Assembly (NCBI GenBank): GCA_002118135.1
Contig: BDIU01000281.1
Location: forward strand, 1-64,000
Source: Trebouxia sp. TZW2008
Taxonomy: Eukaryota; Chlorophyta; Trebouxiophyceae; Trebouxiales; Trebouxiaceae
Length of the DNA stretch: 64,000 bases
Direction of reading: 5' to 3'
Positions 30,601 through 42,600 of the stretch are shown one piece after another (position 1 is the first letter of the stretch; each line of letters starts with the position of its first letter). The notes beneath the pieces were generated by a model. The model saw nothing but the letters and a program-made list of their open reading frames with translations. It was not told where the DNA came from and did not search any database. The translations under genes were made by a program, and so were the position numbers.

Positions 30601-33600
30601 GCTGCTGTGTGCATGTGTGGCAAGCTGCAAGCCCCAGGGTTGGCACAGAGCATGCTACTGGTTTGCGTCATGTAGTCATTCATTGTAAACGTGGGCTAGG
30701 CAGGCTCAGCAGGCCCATCTAGGTACGCACAGAAGCAATCAACTGTCTCCAACCTGTTGGATCATGTGCTAACCTAAACCATGTATACTGGACATGGAGG
30801 GCGGAAAGGTCCTTGTACACAGTTGACTGCCTGGTCTACGTCACATCAGCCACAGCTAATGCTATCTGTGCATACACTGCAGATTGTGAGGATATCCACA
30901 AGCCTGAAGGAGGGCTCCCCCAAAATGCCCCACGGGCTGGTGGACCCAAGGCTAACTATGGCAAGCCAGCATATGTCTGGGCAGTTGGCATACAACTTGA
31001 TGCTGAACCATTGCAATCTTGTCAGCTGCCAATCAGTTTGAGTGTGCGTACACTACAGATTGTGAGGATTTCCACGAGTCTGAAGGGGGGCTCCCCTCAA
31101 GACGCCCCCCAGGGTGGGGGGACCAAGGCCAACTATGGCAAGCCAGCAGATGTGTGGGCGGTTGGCATCCTGGTGTATGAGCTGCTCATAGGCGGACCGG
31201 CGTTTGAGGCTGACACCAAGTAAGGCTTTTACTAGAAACCCTGCGGGATGCTTGCACCCTATCGGTCTTGTCACATGCTTGTGAATGCACGCGCTGCACT
31301 GAATGCGACACATGCACCTGGTCTCACCTGCTGTGTCAGATGTGACATGCAAGATTTGAGGGTCAATTTAAGCAACCAAGCTTGCGCTGATACAGTCAGC
31401 AAGGCTGCGTAATGATACTTGTTGTGAGCAGACGCAATATCGCCACAGGCAATGAAGCAATTGCCTGTGGCAATATTGCATCTGCTATTGATGCAATATT
31501 GACGCATGCTGTCCATGTCAATCAATCAATCAATCAAGATGTGACACCTCTCACAAATTCCAAGAGTGTGTCATACAGACAATATCAAAATGTACACAAG
31601 CTCTCACAAACAATCCATTGCTCAAACCCAGACACAATCAACTGCTCATACAATCAGCTGAAAAGGTTCTGTGAAAGGAATTCCTGCCCATGGTCATGTG
31701 TGAATGCCGAAATGTTTCTGGGTGCAGGGAGGGAACCTTCAGGCTGATTGAGACTGGGGAGCCCTTCTACCCGCGCCACCTCTCAGAGGAAAGCAAGGAC
31801 TTCATGAGAAAAGTATGCCCTGCTGTGCATTGTCACAGCAGTGAATGCTGTATTTCACTGGTTGCTATGAGTGAAAGCATACTGTTGTGTAAGTATAGGA
31901 CCGTAATGTACTACAGCATAGTGTCATCAACTGCTGCTGGTTGCCATCGCTCAACATGCACAAATAAGACATGTTCGTGTTATGAAACAACCACCTTTCA
32001 AGCGCTGGCCCAACAGGCTGTATCTGGACAGCGACAAGCTGTGTAAAGCCTTCAACTCAAGCAAGCAGCTGCTGCTGTTTGCAGAAAGGAACTAGCCATT
32101 GCATGCTGCATAAATCATGTTGAGTCTCAAGAGTGTTCCTGCGACTACTGCTTTGCACAACATTGCATTTGCCCATACCTCATGGTGAATTGTGTGGTGC
32201 AGTGTCTGGTGAAGGATGAGAACAAAAGAGCCTCAGTTGCTCAGCTGCAACAGCACAGCTGGATTGCAAAATACGCTTCAAGGGTATGATCCTGAGTACA
32301 CCTCCAATTTGTCAAATCTGTACCTGGCGTCTAAACTGCCAGACACATTCTCAGGGCATGTTGCTGCCTGCACCTAAATACTAGATGCAACAAGTACAGA
32401 CAAACAACTATCAAAACTTGATGCTCAATATTGCAGTCATATCATAAAGACTGCCAGCAACTTGTCACTTTGTGCAGAACCTTCATGGTGACAATGCCTG
32501 TCATGAACCACGTTGAGCGGTTTGTGTTCTGTACATTCTCCAGGCAATGTAATGACTGTTGCATGGCCCGCACTGTGTTGTGTACCATGATTGTGACATA
32601 TCAAATTCTGTGAATGCATGGCAAACATGTGCCTAACTATCTTTTGGCCATTGCCAACAAAGGACTTTCTAATGCACTAATCCTAATGCTGATGGCTGAA
32701 TGAGCACATGCAATTGCACATCTGCTCATCATGCAGCTCGACTTGAAATAATGTAATGGTGCTGTTCAGGTGCAGGAAGCAATGTTTGAAGAAGAGGAGC
32801 AGGAGCAGCAGGTCAGCCCACTGAAGGCTGCGCTTGATGAAGCTGCTGCAGCAGCTGAGGCTGAGGGCAGGGCCAGACAGCCAGGTCAGCCCTTTGCCCC
32901 TTACTTGGACTCTGCTGTTCATGACTGGTGTGATAGCTGGCCCTCAGCCTTGATTCAAATTTCCGAATCGCCCTCATTCTTAAGATTGGCAGGAACTGTC
33001 TTTCAAGGTTTATTGTCTGTCGGCTGCTGTCTTTTGTTGAGTGGTACTCAGCATAACTGAGTGGGGCTTCTCAAGTGTAGCCTTCTGTGCTTTGTAGCAT
33101 TGCTTCTTGGCATCATACAACAGTGGTTTGCACTGCTTGTGTTTTCCAGGTGCAAGAAGGAACAGCCATAAGCCCAATGAGCAATTGGAGCTGCAGCAGT
33201 TCCAGGGCAAAATTTTGGCAACTCTGTCACAAGCAGGGCCTAACAGCCTGGCCAGCAAATGCGTCACCCCTCGCAACACTGCTGCTGCAGATGATGCTTC
33301 AGAAAGGTGGGCCGCTTCACATTTCACAAACTCCCAATGCAGCCAGGATAAGTACTTCTGAACCATATTTGTGTGAAGCCATGGCATGTCTCATGCGCAT
33401 CTCAATGCATGGCACATCAATGGCTGGGATCTGCTGCCATCTTGACATCATGCTGCTAGCATGATTCTCGCTACAGAGGAGGTGGTTCACATGCCCATGC
33501 ATTTTGAGATGTGTCATGTCAACGGCTGTCTAATCCTACTGGCTTGGCATGCATCTGCCGAAGCGTGTTCTCAGTGTTTACTTCAATCGTCAGAACAGGC

Positions 33601-34010
33601 AAGAATGAGCTAGAGCTTAGCATGCTTGGCTTTTGTCTTCTGTGACGTCAAGGGCAAGAGATTGTACCCCTCAGTTGGTGGGTGGACTGCGTGTTGTACT
33701 GCATGTTTGTTGCAACACTGCTGGCTTTGGGCAGCCAGACCAGCAGCAACCCATAATGCCAGCTTCAGCAAATCTGCGCTGGTGGGATGCAGTGAGCTGT
33801 TGAAGGCTGTGAGGGCGCAAGGCAGCAAAGCAGACATGAATGGCAACCTGCTGCAAAGCTTCAAGAACATGGACTTGACCACAGGACCAGCTGGAACACC
33901 CCGCTCAACTGCCAACACAAGTAAGTCACCTCATTCATGCATTGCTGCATTCATGCATCCTTTGACATCTTCGCTCGCTCATTCATCTGTCAGGCCATTG
34001 GGGCCAGTAG
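27633..34010 (+). CDS. Aurora-like Ser/Thr protein kinase
   Basis: Exons 27633-27806, 27846-27913, 27997-28141, 28991-29215, 30000-30146, 31059-31219, 31728-31812, 32203-32283, 32770-32884, 33150-33306, 33763-33920 and 33994-34010 join in phase to 510 aa. If the donor at 33307 is not used, exon 10 runs to a TGA at 33361 and the protein is 470 aa. Kinase motifs: glycine loop VGEGHLSAV (about 92-100), VAVK lysine (115), REIEL helix [12 protein letters not shown] (catalytic Asp about 210), DFG (228-230), [16 protein letters not shown] and the KRAS segment near the C-lobe end. The [14 protein letters not shown] block resembles Aurora kinases, including the Chlamydomonas Aurora-like kinase. An extra Gly/Pro stretch lies between APE and DVW. 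Intron 1 is only 39 nt. The disordered N-terminus (80 aa) and C-terminus may be regulatory. Confidence 0.88.
28600..28990 (+). repeat. Two upstream ghost copies of kinase exon 4 start (175-176 bp)
   Basis: Acceptors ending at 28639, 28814 and 28990 are each followed by GTAGCCAGG-type sequence encoding VAR(E/H)(I/V)EL and a helix-C-like block. Only the third continues into the rest of the lobe. The first two diverge after FEDNKKGIY and have no donor. Confidence 0.88.
29325..29585 (+). repeat. Downstream ghost copies of kinase exon 4 end
   Basis: 29430-29575 repeats the 3' half of the exon (GTGGTGCAAGAGTACGCT... CATGACAAG then GTCAGC) with an in-frame TAG. A shorter copy of the CATGACAAG/GTTGGC edge lies at about 29350-29390. 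Confidence 0.85.
29830..29935 (+). repeat. Ghost of kinase HRD exon
   Basis: An acceptor-linked copy of the exon encoding [11 protein letters not shown], about 160 bp upstream of the intact one at 30000. It reads [10 protein letters not shown], so the catalytic Asp position is Gly, and it then frameshifts to a stop. Fragments of the same exon's 3' end recur at 30240-30300 and 30390-30475. Confidence 0.85.
30695..30747 (+). repeat. Dispersed intronic repeat, copy A
   Basis: GCTAGGCAGGCTCAGCAGG and onward, matching 41617-41664 almost base for base. Lies in a kinase intron. Confidence 0.8.
30860..31030 (+). repeat. Ghost of kinase exon 6 (166 bp upstream)
   Basis: The acceptor ending at 30892 is followed by a near copy of 31059-31170, including GCTAACTATGGCAAGCCAGC, but the frame breaks after GGGCAGTTGGCATA. 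Confidence 0.85.
31434..31479 (+). repeat. 20-bp inverted repeat (hairpin) in kinase intron
   Basis: Arm 31434-31453 (GCAATATCGCCACAGGCAAT) pairs with 31460-31479, with one mismatch and a 6-base loop. A short ATCA microsatellite follows at about 31521-31540. Confidence 0.9.
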
Positions 34011-34941
34011 ACCATCAAGGTACCGGAAAGCTTGCATGCTATGACGCACTGGTTCCATGGTGCTCAAACTTGATACTTTACTAGTGCACCGCACGCTCAC
34101 TGTGTTGGCTGCCTGTAAGCTGGCATGCATTGGGGCGCTAGAGTCTATTAGTGAATAGATGACACAATTGCCTGACTGCAGCTCAGCTGCCATGCACAGT
34201 TGACAGCATAGCATGAGTATGCGTACCATCCTGCAGCATGGTGTTTCAGTCTGTGGCATGAACATACAGCTCAAATGGCTCTGTCATTGGCATGCAGGTG
34301 TGTAGCTGGCTGCAGCACTTTCAAACATGGTCAAGACTGCCTGGCCAGCATGAGACATTTGCTTCTCTACCTCAGCGTGTTGGTCCTGTGCAGTGTTGTG
34401 TCTGTATATTGCCTTGTCTATGCCGACCACTAGCAAATCTTTGCCACAGGACAGACAGGTCTATGTTTGACGCAGCTTCTTTACATTGTGCAGTGCCAGT
34501 CACTGTAGTAGCCTTCATCACACGTTCCTCGTTTTGTGCTTATTACAATACACAGGCTGGCATTTCAAGTTTGCTATCAAACGTCCACTGTCCAACCAAA
34601 TGACATCCTGACCACTCTTGGAGCTGATCAGAAGTAATTGACGAGTATCAGAAAATGTGTCGGAAGGCAGGCGCTACAGCTTCTGCATCTGGAGGCAGCC
34701 TACCAACAATGCATGCTACTTGATTGAAGTCTGCTGTCACGCGGTCACTGCATGTTCTGAAATGGCAGATGGCGTAGGAGCATGTCAACCGATTCTATAC
34801 ATTTTTGGATCAAGACTCATTCAATCACTGTTGAGCGCAGCAGCATACAGTGCTGAAGGCTTTATCTAGCTGATAGGGCCGTCACTCACAAGCAAAATAC
34901 GTGGCTGCGCAGCCGAATGACATGTGCTCATACACGCAACA
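34011..34941. other. Convergent intergenic region, kinase / U2AF-like gene
   Basis: About 930 bp with the 3' ends of two convergent genes. A TGTAA near 34111 could be the kinase polyadenylation signal. No gene is supported here; open frames on both strands lack recognisable content. Confidence 0.4.
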
Positions 34942-36576
34942 TCAGAAGAAGAGTTTCTGGGCCATCTGAGCTTCATTGTAGTAGCTGGCATCAATCTTGT
35001 TCTCGCCAAACATGCGACCATGCAAAGCCTTCTGTGCCTTGACAGCCGCTTCAGGGGCCTCAAAAGCCACATACACATAGCCCACACCTGTGGTGACCTG
35101 CAAACATCACATTCACAGGATCAGCGCTGATCTTGCCGATGTGGATTTGAAACAACCACCACCATAGCAACACCTGCTGTGCTGCCAATATGCTGCTCAA
35201 AGGAAATGTCCCTGCTCCTAAGGGTGGTAGCTAGGGGGTTGCTGTTGGAAGCAGGAAGCTGCTAACAACAGCTGAGGTGATCAGTCACAAGTAGGTGGTT
35301 AGTAATGCAAGCAGACTGCAGCAAATTGCCAGGCTTGCCCATGTTGACTTGAGACAAACACATCTATGCAACACCTGTTCTGCTGCTAATATGCTGCTCA
35401 GAGAGTGCTCTTTCATAACGTGATCCAACACGGTAATGTGTCCACACCAAGCTGCTAACTAGGCTATGCAGGGGTGATTGATCATGTCGAGGTGGTCAGT
35501 GATGCGAGCAGACTGCACTCAGCTGCCAGGCCTACAGAGACATGAGGTTCGATTGCTATATGTAGGTCATATCTCGACAACTGCAGGCAATTGCAGAAAC
35601 AGAAACCAGGCCTCAGAGAAGCTGAAGTCCAAACACGAACATGGTGCAGACCATCAGTGCTGCAGCATTGGTCACAGACATGAATAGCTCGCTTGATGAC
35701 ATGTCCATGGCAGGCTGCTCATACAGTTGTGGCAAAGAGAGTCGCCAGAGATCTCATGATAGTTCTTTCTTTTGAGGCTCTGAAGCGGATAACGAGCCAC
35801 AGCAGAAAGGACTGGCATAATTTCAGCCGGCATGCGCCCTTGCTACAAACTTATTGCTACTGCAGTCCAGCAGCAGCAGAGCTATGTTTACTCTGTATTC
35901 AGGGAGGCACCCCATGGAATGGCAATGGCAGCAAAGATCATGTCAACAAAGTCGAACACAGCTTTCCCCCATTGCCAGCAGCAGCAGCAGCAGCAGCAAC
36001 AGCAGGGGCAGGGGTTAACTATCTTCAGGGGAAAAGCAGGCTGAGGGATGGTGATAGCAGCAAAAGTCATGCAAACAAACACGAACGCCCCCCTTATTGC
36101 AGCAGCATAGGAACAAACACAAAACTTTGCCGCCCTATCAATGTCGGGAGTATGCTTGAGCCTCACCCTGTCTTCAGTGATAGCAGGCCATGGGATGGCA
36201 AAGGCAGCAAAACTTACGCAAGTAAACACAGATGTGGACCCCCCGTATCAACATCGCAGCAGCAGTGGAACAAACACAAGAGATTTGACTCCCATCAATG
36301 TCAGGAGTACCTGTGGGCCTCACCCTGTTTTCAGTGATGGCAGGCCATGGGATGGCAAAGGCAGCAAAAGTTACGCAAACAAATAAAGATGTTGGCTCCC
36401 CGTATCAACATCACAGCAGCAGTGGAACATACACAAGAGATTTGGCACCCTGTCAATGCCAGAAGTATGTATGAGTCTCACCCTGTCTTCAGGGGTTGCA
36501 GGCCATGGGGTGGCAATGGCAGCAAAGACCATGAGAACATACACAACCGTTTTTTGCCTGTCTACATCAGCATCCT

Positions 36577-36609
<33 letters not shown>

Positions 36610-39600
36610 AGACCAGGCAAAAAGCACAAACACTTTCTTCCCCGGTCAATCTCAGGTATATAGGTATGGACTTACCCTGTCTTCAGGGGTGGCAGGCCGT
36701 GGGATGGCGATGGCAGTGATGTGGCCATACTTGGTCTCTATCTCCTCTGAGATGTCATCCACGATGTCACTGTACTCCTCTTCATCTAGAAGCTCCTCAC
36801 GAGCAACCTGAAATCACATGCAAGCTTTGCTGCAGTCTGTTGCTGCACATAAGGGCCTGTGGTCACGTGCAGTCCTTTTCTGCATGTTGGATTCAGATTT
36901 ATGGACTGGTGCAGCAGCATCTGCTGAGATGTCAACTCATGCAATGATCAACTCTATCAACACCCCCACAACATGTGTGTCAATCAGTCTCAAGACCAGC
37001 ATGCCAAAGTTGCCACATAGACCCAGGAAACAGTCTATAACTTGGTGTTTGAACAGAGCAGAACAAGTAAGCCAGACACAAGTGGCAGCAGACTCCAGCA
37101 CAGGGACAGGACAGCACATCATAAAACAGCACAGGCAAGAAGAGAGGCATGCTCACCATGTGCTGTAGCTTCAGCACACGTGTCACGACAGGAGCAGCAG
37201 GGGCGCCAACTTCCCCTTCTTCAGCTGGGGTGGGGGTGGGGGCAGGGGGTAGGACAGGGGCTGGTGGTGGTGGCGGCGGCCGTTTCAGCTGAGTCAGCAC
37301 TAGGGCATTCAAGATCTGTGACGGCTCAGATGGCCCCAAGTCTGCCACCTTCTTGGCATCATAGTCATCAGGACGCCGCACCTGCAGTTGCAGATGGGTG
37401 AACTGCGTCTTATGACATAAAGTGCAAACAGCTGTGTCAGCTCACTGTAAGAGTGCATCTGTGAATGACTTCAGACAAAAATTAGTGATTTGTACATGAG
37501 ACCAGCAAATGTGGGCCAGCATGCAGGCAGCATGCACAAAACTTGCATGGTCCAGAGGGTCTCCTGTCTTTCAAAATTGAGCACGTGTGCTCATACATTC
37601 AAGTTCGATCTTGGCTGGACCAAAAGGCTAGGCAGTTGCAAAGCCAGCTGGGAACATATAGCAGCAACCTTGAAGGTGGAGCAAAAGACAGCTGGGCTCA
37701 CCTTGAGGCTGTTGGCCTTGAGGTAGACCCCATCAAAGGCTACACAGTTGCTGGTCTCCTCCACAGAACGCAGGCTCAAGAAGGCATACTTAGCCTTGGG
37801 GCCTGCTGCAGCAGAGGACCTGCCACATACAACAACAGTGTGATTCTGCTCACAGCCCAATGGACAGGTTCACAAGGTAAAACGTGCAAGATCAATACTA
37901 TTTTTTAGGTCTGTCTCCCTTTGCCAACAGCTCAGGAAGACGTGGTTAGCTCTGTAACCTGCTGCAACCAAGGACGTACACAACAGCATTGCGATGCCAT
38001 CCTCTAGCAGCAGCACAACAGACTGCCAGCTGAGAAAGCACGGACAGTTGATGAGCAATGATATTTGGTCCTTTGCGAACAACTGGGCATAGGCAGAAGT
38101 CACCCTGGAGGTCTGCCCTCTGAACTGCAGCTGAGTTCGCAAAACTTCAGAGTTACTTCTGCATGCGGCACAGTCATCACGCAAACGCCCTGAAGATACG
38201 CTAGCAGTTTGCCAGGATGCTGAGCACATGTACTTGCAAGCACTGCCATGATATTCATGACACAACTGTTAGAAGCAAAACACAGATGCCACAAGGGAGT
38301 CAAGCCTTGTCATGCATACCCGGAAAAGGTGCGAGAAGAGCTTGACCAGAGCAAGGCAGGAGGAAAAGGAGGGGTAGGGGCCAGACCTATCGTAAAGGGT
38401 ACAGGAGGTGACAGCTGAGCCCTGCTCCTCAGTGTCTTGAGAAATGGCGCCAGTGTCAGTCATGATGGTGTCAAAGAAGGCCGTCAACTCTGCCTGGCTG
38501 GTCTCAAAGGGTATGTTGCCCACATACAGCCTCTTGGCCGCCTTTGCTGCCTTCTCTGCTGCAGCCTGCAAGTCCACAGCGTGCATGATGTTGCTAGGTA
38601 GACAGAGGCGTTGGCTCTCATGAGCACAGCAAATGTGATCTTTGCAAGCATAAGCCCAAGCGCATGGTGCCTGCCTTTGCATCTGCTGTATGCCTTTGCA
38701 CTGTGCTCAAAGCAGCATGAACTTGTTGCAGCTGCACATGGGCTCGTGTGCTGCAGCAGACGCTTGTGATCGATGGCAAGGAGATCGGACCTGCTGATTG
38801 ACAAGAAGAGGATTGGTAGGTGGGGCAGCAGGCAGCGGCTGGAACATTCCCGCCAAGGGGTTTGGCGCCATTTGCCCAAAAGCGCCAGAGCTTGGCGGCA
38901 TGGTGCTGACAGGTGGCAGCACCCCATAGGGCTGGGGGGGGGCTGGGCCTGGAGGGGGGGCAGGCCCACTGCCTGGAGGGGGGATGCCATGCACTGGGAC
39001 AGGGGCAGAGCGTGGTGGGTCTGGCCCCTGCCCAAATGCCCTCCGTGGTGGTGGAGTGACTGATCTGTTGTAGCGGCGGGGTGATGACGACCTGGGGCGG
39101 CTTCTGCTGCGGCTTCTGCTGTAGCTGCGCGAGCGGCTTCTGGAGTAGCTGCGTGAGCGGCTTCTGCTGCGGCTTCTGGACCTTGATGGTGTACGCCGAT
39201 CCTGCACGATATCCACATGACACATAACACTTCAACATCAAGCATATTCACCACTGGTCCTAATGGCAAAGTCTTGTCTCTGCCAAGACAGGACTGTTGC
39301 TATGCATTGTTACTCATACTGCTAGTTTGCACGCAGACAGCTATGTAAGGAAAACATGACATCTGTGCAACATGCCATGCATTGCCAGATGTCAGACTAT
39401 TAGTACACAGCTGTATGCATACAACGCAACAATCTGAGGCAATCTGTCAGGCACAGACACAAGGCAACATTTTGCTCGTGTTGTTGTTGATAATCCTGCT
39501 ATGCATGTATCATACTGCTGAAGAAGCTGTATTCCGCAGAACAACTGCACCATGTACATTCCATGGCCGTTGAGCTTGATCAACAACACAACAGGTAGCT

Positions 39601-42600
39601 GGCGCCAATGCTCAGATGCAACTGTCACAGGAGAGATGAGCACGAAGCTCACCGAAACACAGTCCCACATGAACAATACTGCTCTAACGCCACGTTGCTC
39701 TGAGTGTGCAGCTGAGCACTGAGGCTTGAGACTGCTGCAATGTGACACTACAAGTGAGCAGAGGCAAGCCACAGAAACGCGATGCAAGGTCACTGAACAT
39801 CTGGGCAGTGGCAACTCACAGAGAACTGGCGGCGCTTCCTTTGAGGTGCAGGCTCCCGACCAAACCCTGGGCGCTGGTCAAAACCCTGCCGAGCCCCATA
39901 GCCCTGCTCAGGATTGAAGCTGGGCCTGCGCTCGAAGGGTGGCGGCTGCTGCTCAAAGCGCTGCGGCGGGTTGCCATAACTTGGCTGCTGCCGACTGAAT
40001 GGCGGCTGCTGCTGTTGTTGCTGATAATGTGGCGGCTGCTGCTGATGATGATTGTACTGCTGGGGGTAGGAGTCAGAGCGGCGGGTAAAGTTGTCTTCCT
40101 GAGGAGGCCTGGCAAACCTGCAGGACATCAAACAACTGAAGTCTAGCAACCGGAGGATTGTCATAGCTAGGCTGCTGCCAATTAAAAGGCGGCTGTTGCT
40201 GCTGCTGGTACTTTTGGGCCTGTTGGGGGTACTGCTGGGAGTAGGGGTCAGAGCGGCGGCTGAAGTTGTCCTCCTGTGGCGACCTGGCAAACCTGCAAAA
40301 CATTACAAAATAAGCAGAAGGCAGGGGAGTAAGGTCAAGAGAGTAGCAGAACAAGCACAAGCAAAGCTCCCACATGCAGGAAGCAGCTGCAAAAGTTGCA
40401 GCTTGTAGTATCGCCTGTATGCAGCAAACAGTAATGCAACCAGGATTGGTGCAGCTTTGCCTTGAGACTGAGGGGTGCTGGCAAAGTGCACATGCGGTCA
40501 AAATTGTGTTTTGGCTGAAATATTCATCACTTGCATCAGTCTGTCACCATTGACATGCTCAGCTTGCAATCATACCCATGTCCACATGACAAGCGATTTC
40601 GATGAGATGTCTGTGAGCATGCCTCAAATGTTCATCAAAGCAGGTTCTGCAATGTGTGCCATACCTACGATCCTGTGGGTAGGGCTGTTGGGGCTCATCA
40701 GGGATGGGTCTAGGGGTTGAGGCATCACGGCGGCTGCTGCGGTCCCGCTTCTCCTTCTTGTGGTGCTTCTTGTGCTTCTTGCTGCGCCGCTTGCCATCCT
40801 CGCCTGCATCTCTGGTATCAGCATCCCTCTCTGCATCCCCTGCATGCACAAAAGAGCTTGAGAAATTGAAGTCGGCAATTGAATTCGTTCACTGCTTCTG
40901 TGCACAGCGGCTTTCATCAAGTCAACAGCTGGTGAAAGCTTCTCTTGTTCTTGCCTAGCACAATACATGTCAAGTTAGAGTTTACTGTCTAGAAAATCAA
41001 GCTGAGAGGCACACTTCTGGCTCTGTCAATATAAGAAGACGCTGCAGAAATCTGGCGTACTGGTCTACCAACAAGCCGTCATGACACTACATATTTGATA
41101 TTAAGAACAGGTGTAAGCATGCACTTGATGCACTCAACAAGTCCCTTTTGCCAAGATGTGCAAGAGCTCACCCCTGGCTCTCTTGGCACGTGCCCTCGCC
41201 TCGTGTTCCTGCTCCTGCATGCGAGTTGCAGCAGCAATGCCCGCAGCCTGATCATGCAAGAGCCCTCCTGCAGGGGCTCCAGCCCCATCCTGGTCCTCAT
41301 CAGCCCCGCGCTGCCTGTACTGCCGCTGGGCGCGCTTTGCACGCTGCGCACTGGGCTCCCCTGGGATGTCTATGGCGCGCTCTGTCGCTTGGTTTGGGAG
41401 CTCAGCTTTGTGGCGAGCCATGGCTGCAGCTGCTGCCTCCCTCAGCTGCACAAACAAGTAAGATTTGTCAGGTGTGCAAACAAGATGACACTGTGAGCAC
41501 AGAGCCAGTGCAGTGTGGTGGTTTGAGCATGATAGTCGCCGCAAAGAGCAGAAGCTCAATCAGAAGCATTGGCGTAGAAGGCAGCCTTTGCTGATCATTC
41601 ATTCATTTAGACATGTGCTAGGCAGGCTCAGCAGGCCCAGCTAGGTACGTACTGGAGCAATCAATTTAGTGTGTAGATCAGTGACCATGTATTCCATGTC
41701 AGTAGGGACTCTTGTGGAAGCTCTTGTGGAACTTGGGTGATGGTGATGAGACAACCATCCACATCACAGGCAGCAGCAGTAATGACATCCCAAGTCCTTA
41801 CTGAGTCTGAACACAGGGGCATGTCAGGACCAAGTGTGTCCTGTGTTGTGCGGTGGTGCCAGTCCGACATTCCTTGCAGGCAGAAATCCCAGCAGCAGCA
41901 TTGGCATGAAGTGAGACCTTTGCGGGTCCTGGACCACGCAACCTGCACCAGGATTGAGTCACGTCCAACGCTGCGTTGTGTTGGACCACCTCACAATCTG
42001 GGTTGAGATACGTCCCAGAGAGTAAGGAGTTAGATACAAACACGATGTTGCATGGGACTCAAATACATGGTGAGGTGGTTCAAGAACACATCGCGCACAA
42101 AAGGACCACTGTTCAGCATCAGCTGCTTGTAGACAAGGCAAGGCTTTTCTAGTGCTAGACTGATCAAAGCCAGGAGGCTGAGGACGGCTTCTTGCCATTC
42201 AGGCTTGCTGATTTGAAACTTACTTTGCTGCATTAGCAGAATTGCCTTGATGCGACAACGTGACTTGCAGACCATGAATGCTGCCAGATTGCGGGTAGTG
42301 CAGGTCCACAAGCATGGCACATTGATAGCAATAGACTCAACTCAATTTGGGTTTATAAGGCTGGACATGAAAGTACAATATCAGCCGTTCCTATATAACA
42401 CGCTCAGAACAAGCCTGCCTAGCGAGACAGGACTTGGGCCACACACACCTGACACATGTTCTGGATCGCGTAATTATGATGAGTGTTGTAGCGTCAGCAC
42501 TGAAAAGAACCTGTACAGTAATGATGTATCAACCGTTCTAGCATGGGTGACAAGTGTGTATGGCACAAGTACTGTCTTGCCAGGCTGGCTTGTTTCGTCA

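Noticed and set aside
33107..33361. Kinase ending at the TGA at 33359-33361
   Set aside because: Possible, but a GTGGGC donor at 33307 joins in phase to a well-formed exon at 33763-33920 with a strong GTAAGT donor; kept only as an alternative.
38484..39269. 261-aa minus-strand frame over the RS exon
   Set aside because: A shadow of exons 11 and 12 of the U2AF-like gene; the in-phase frame gives the RS repeat and RRM1.
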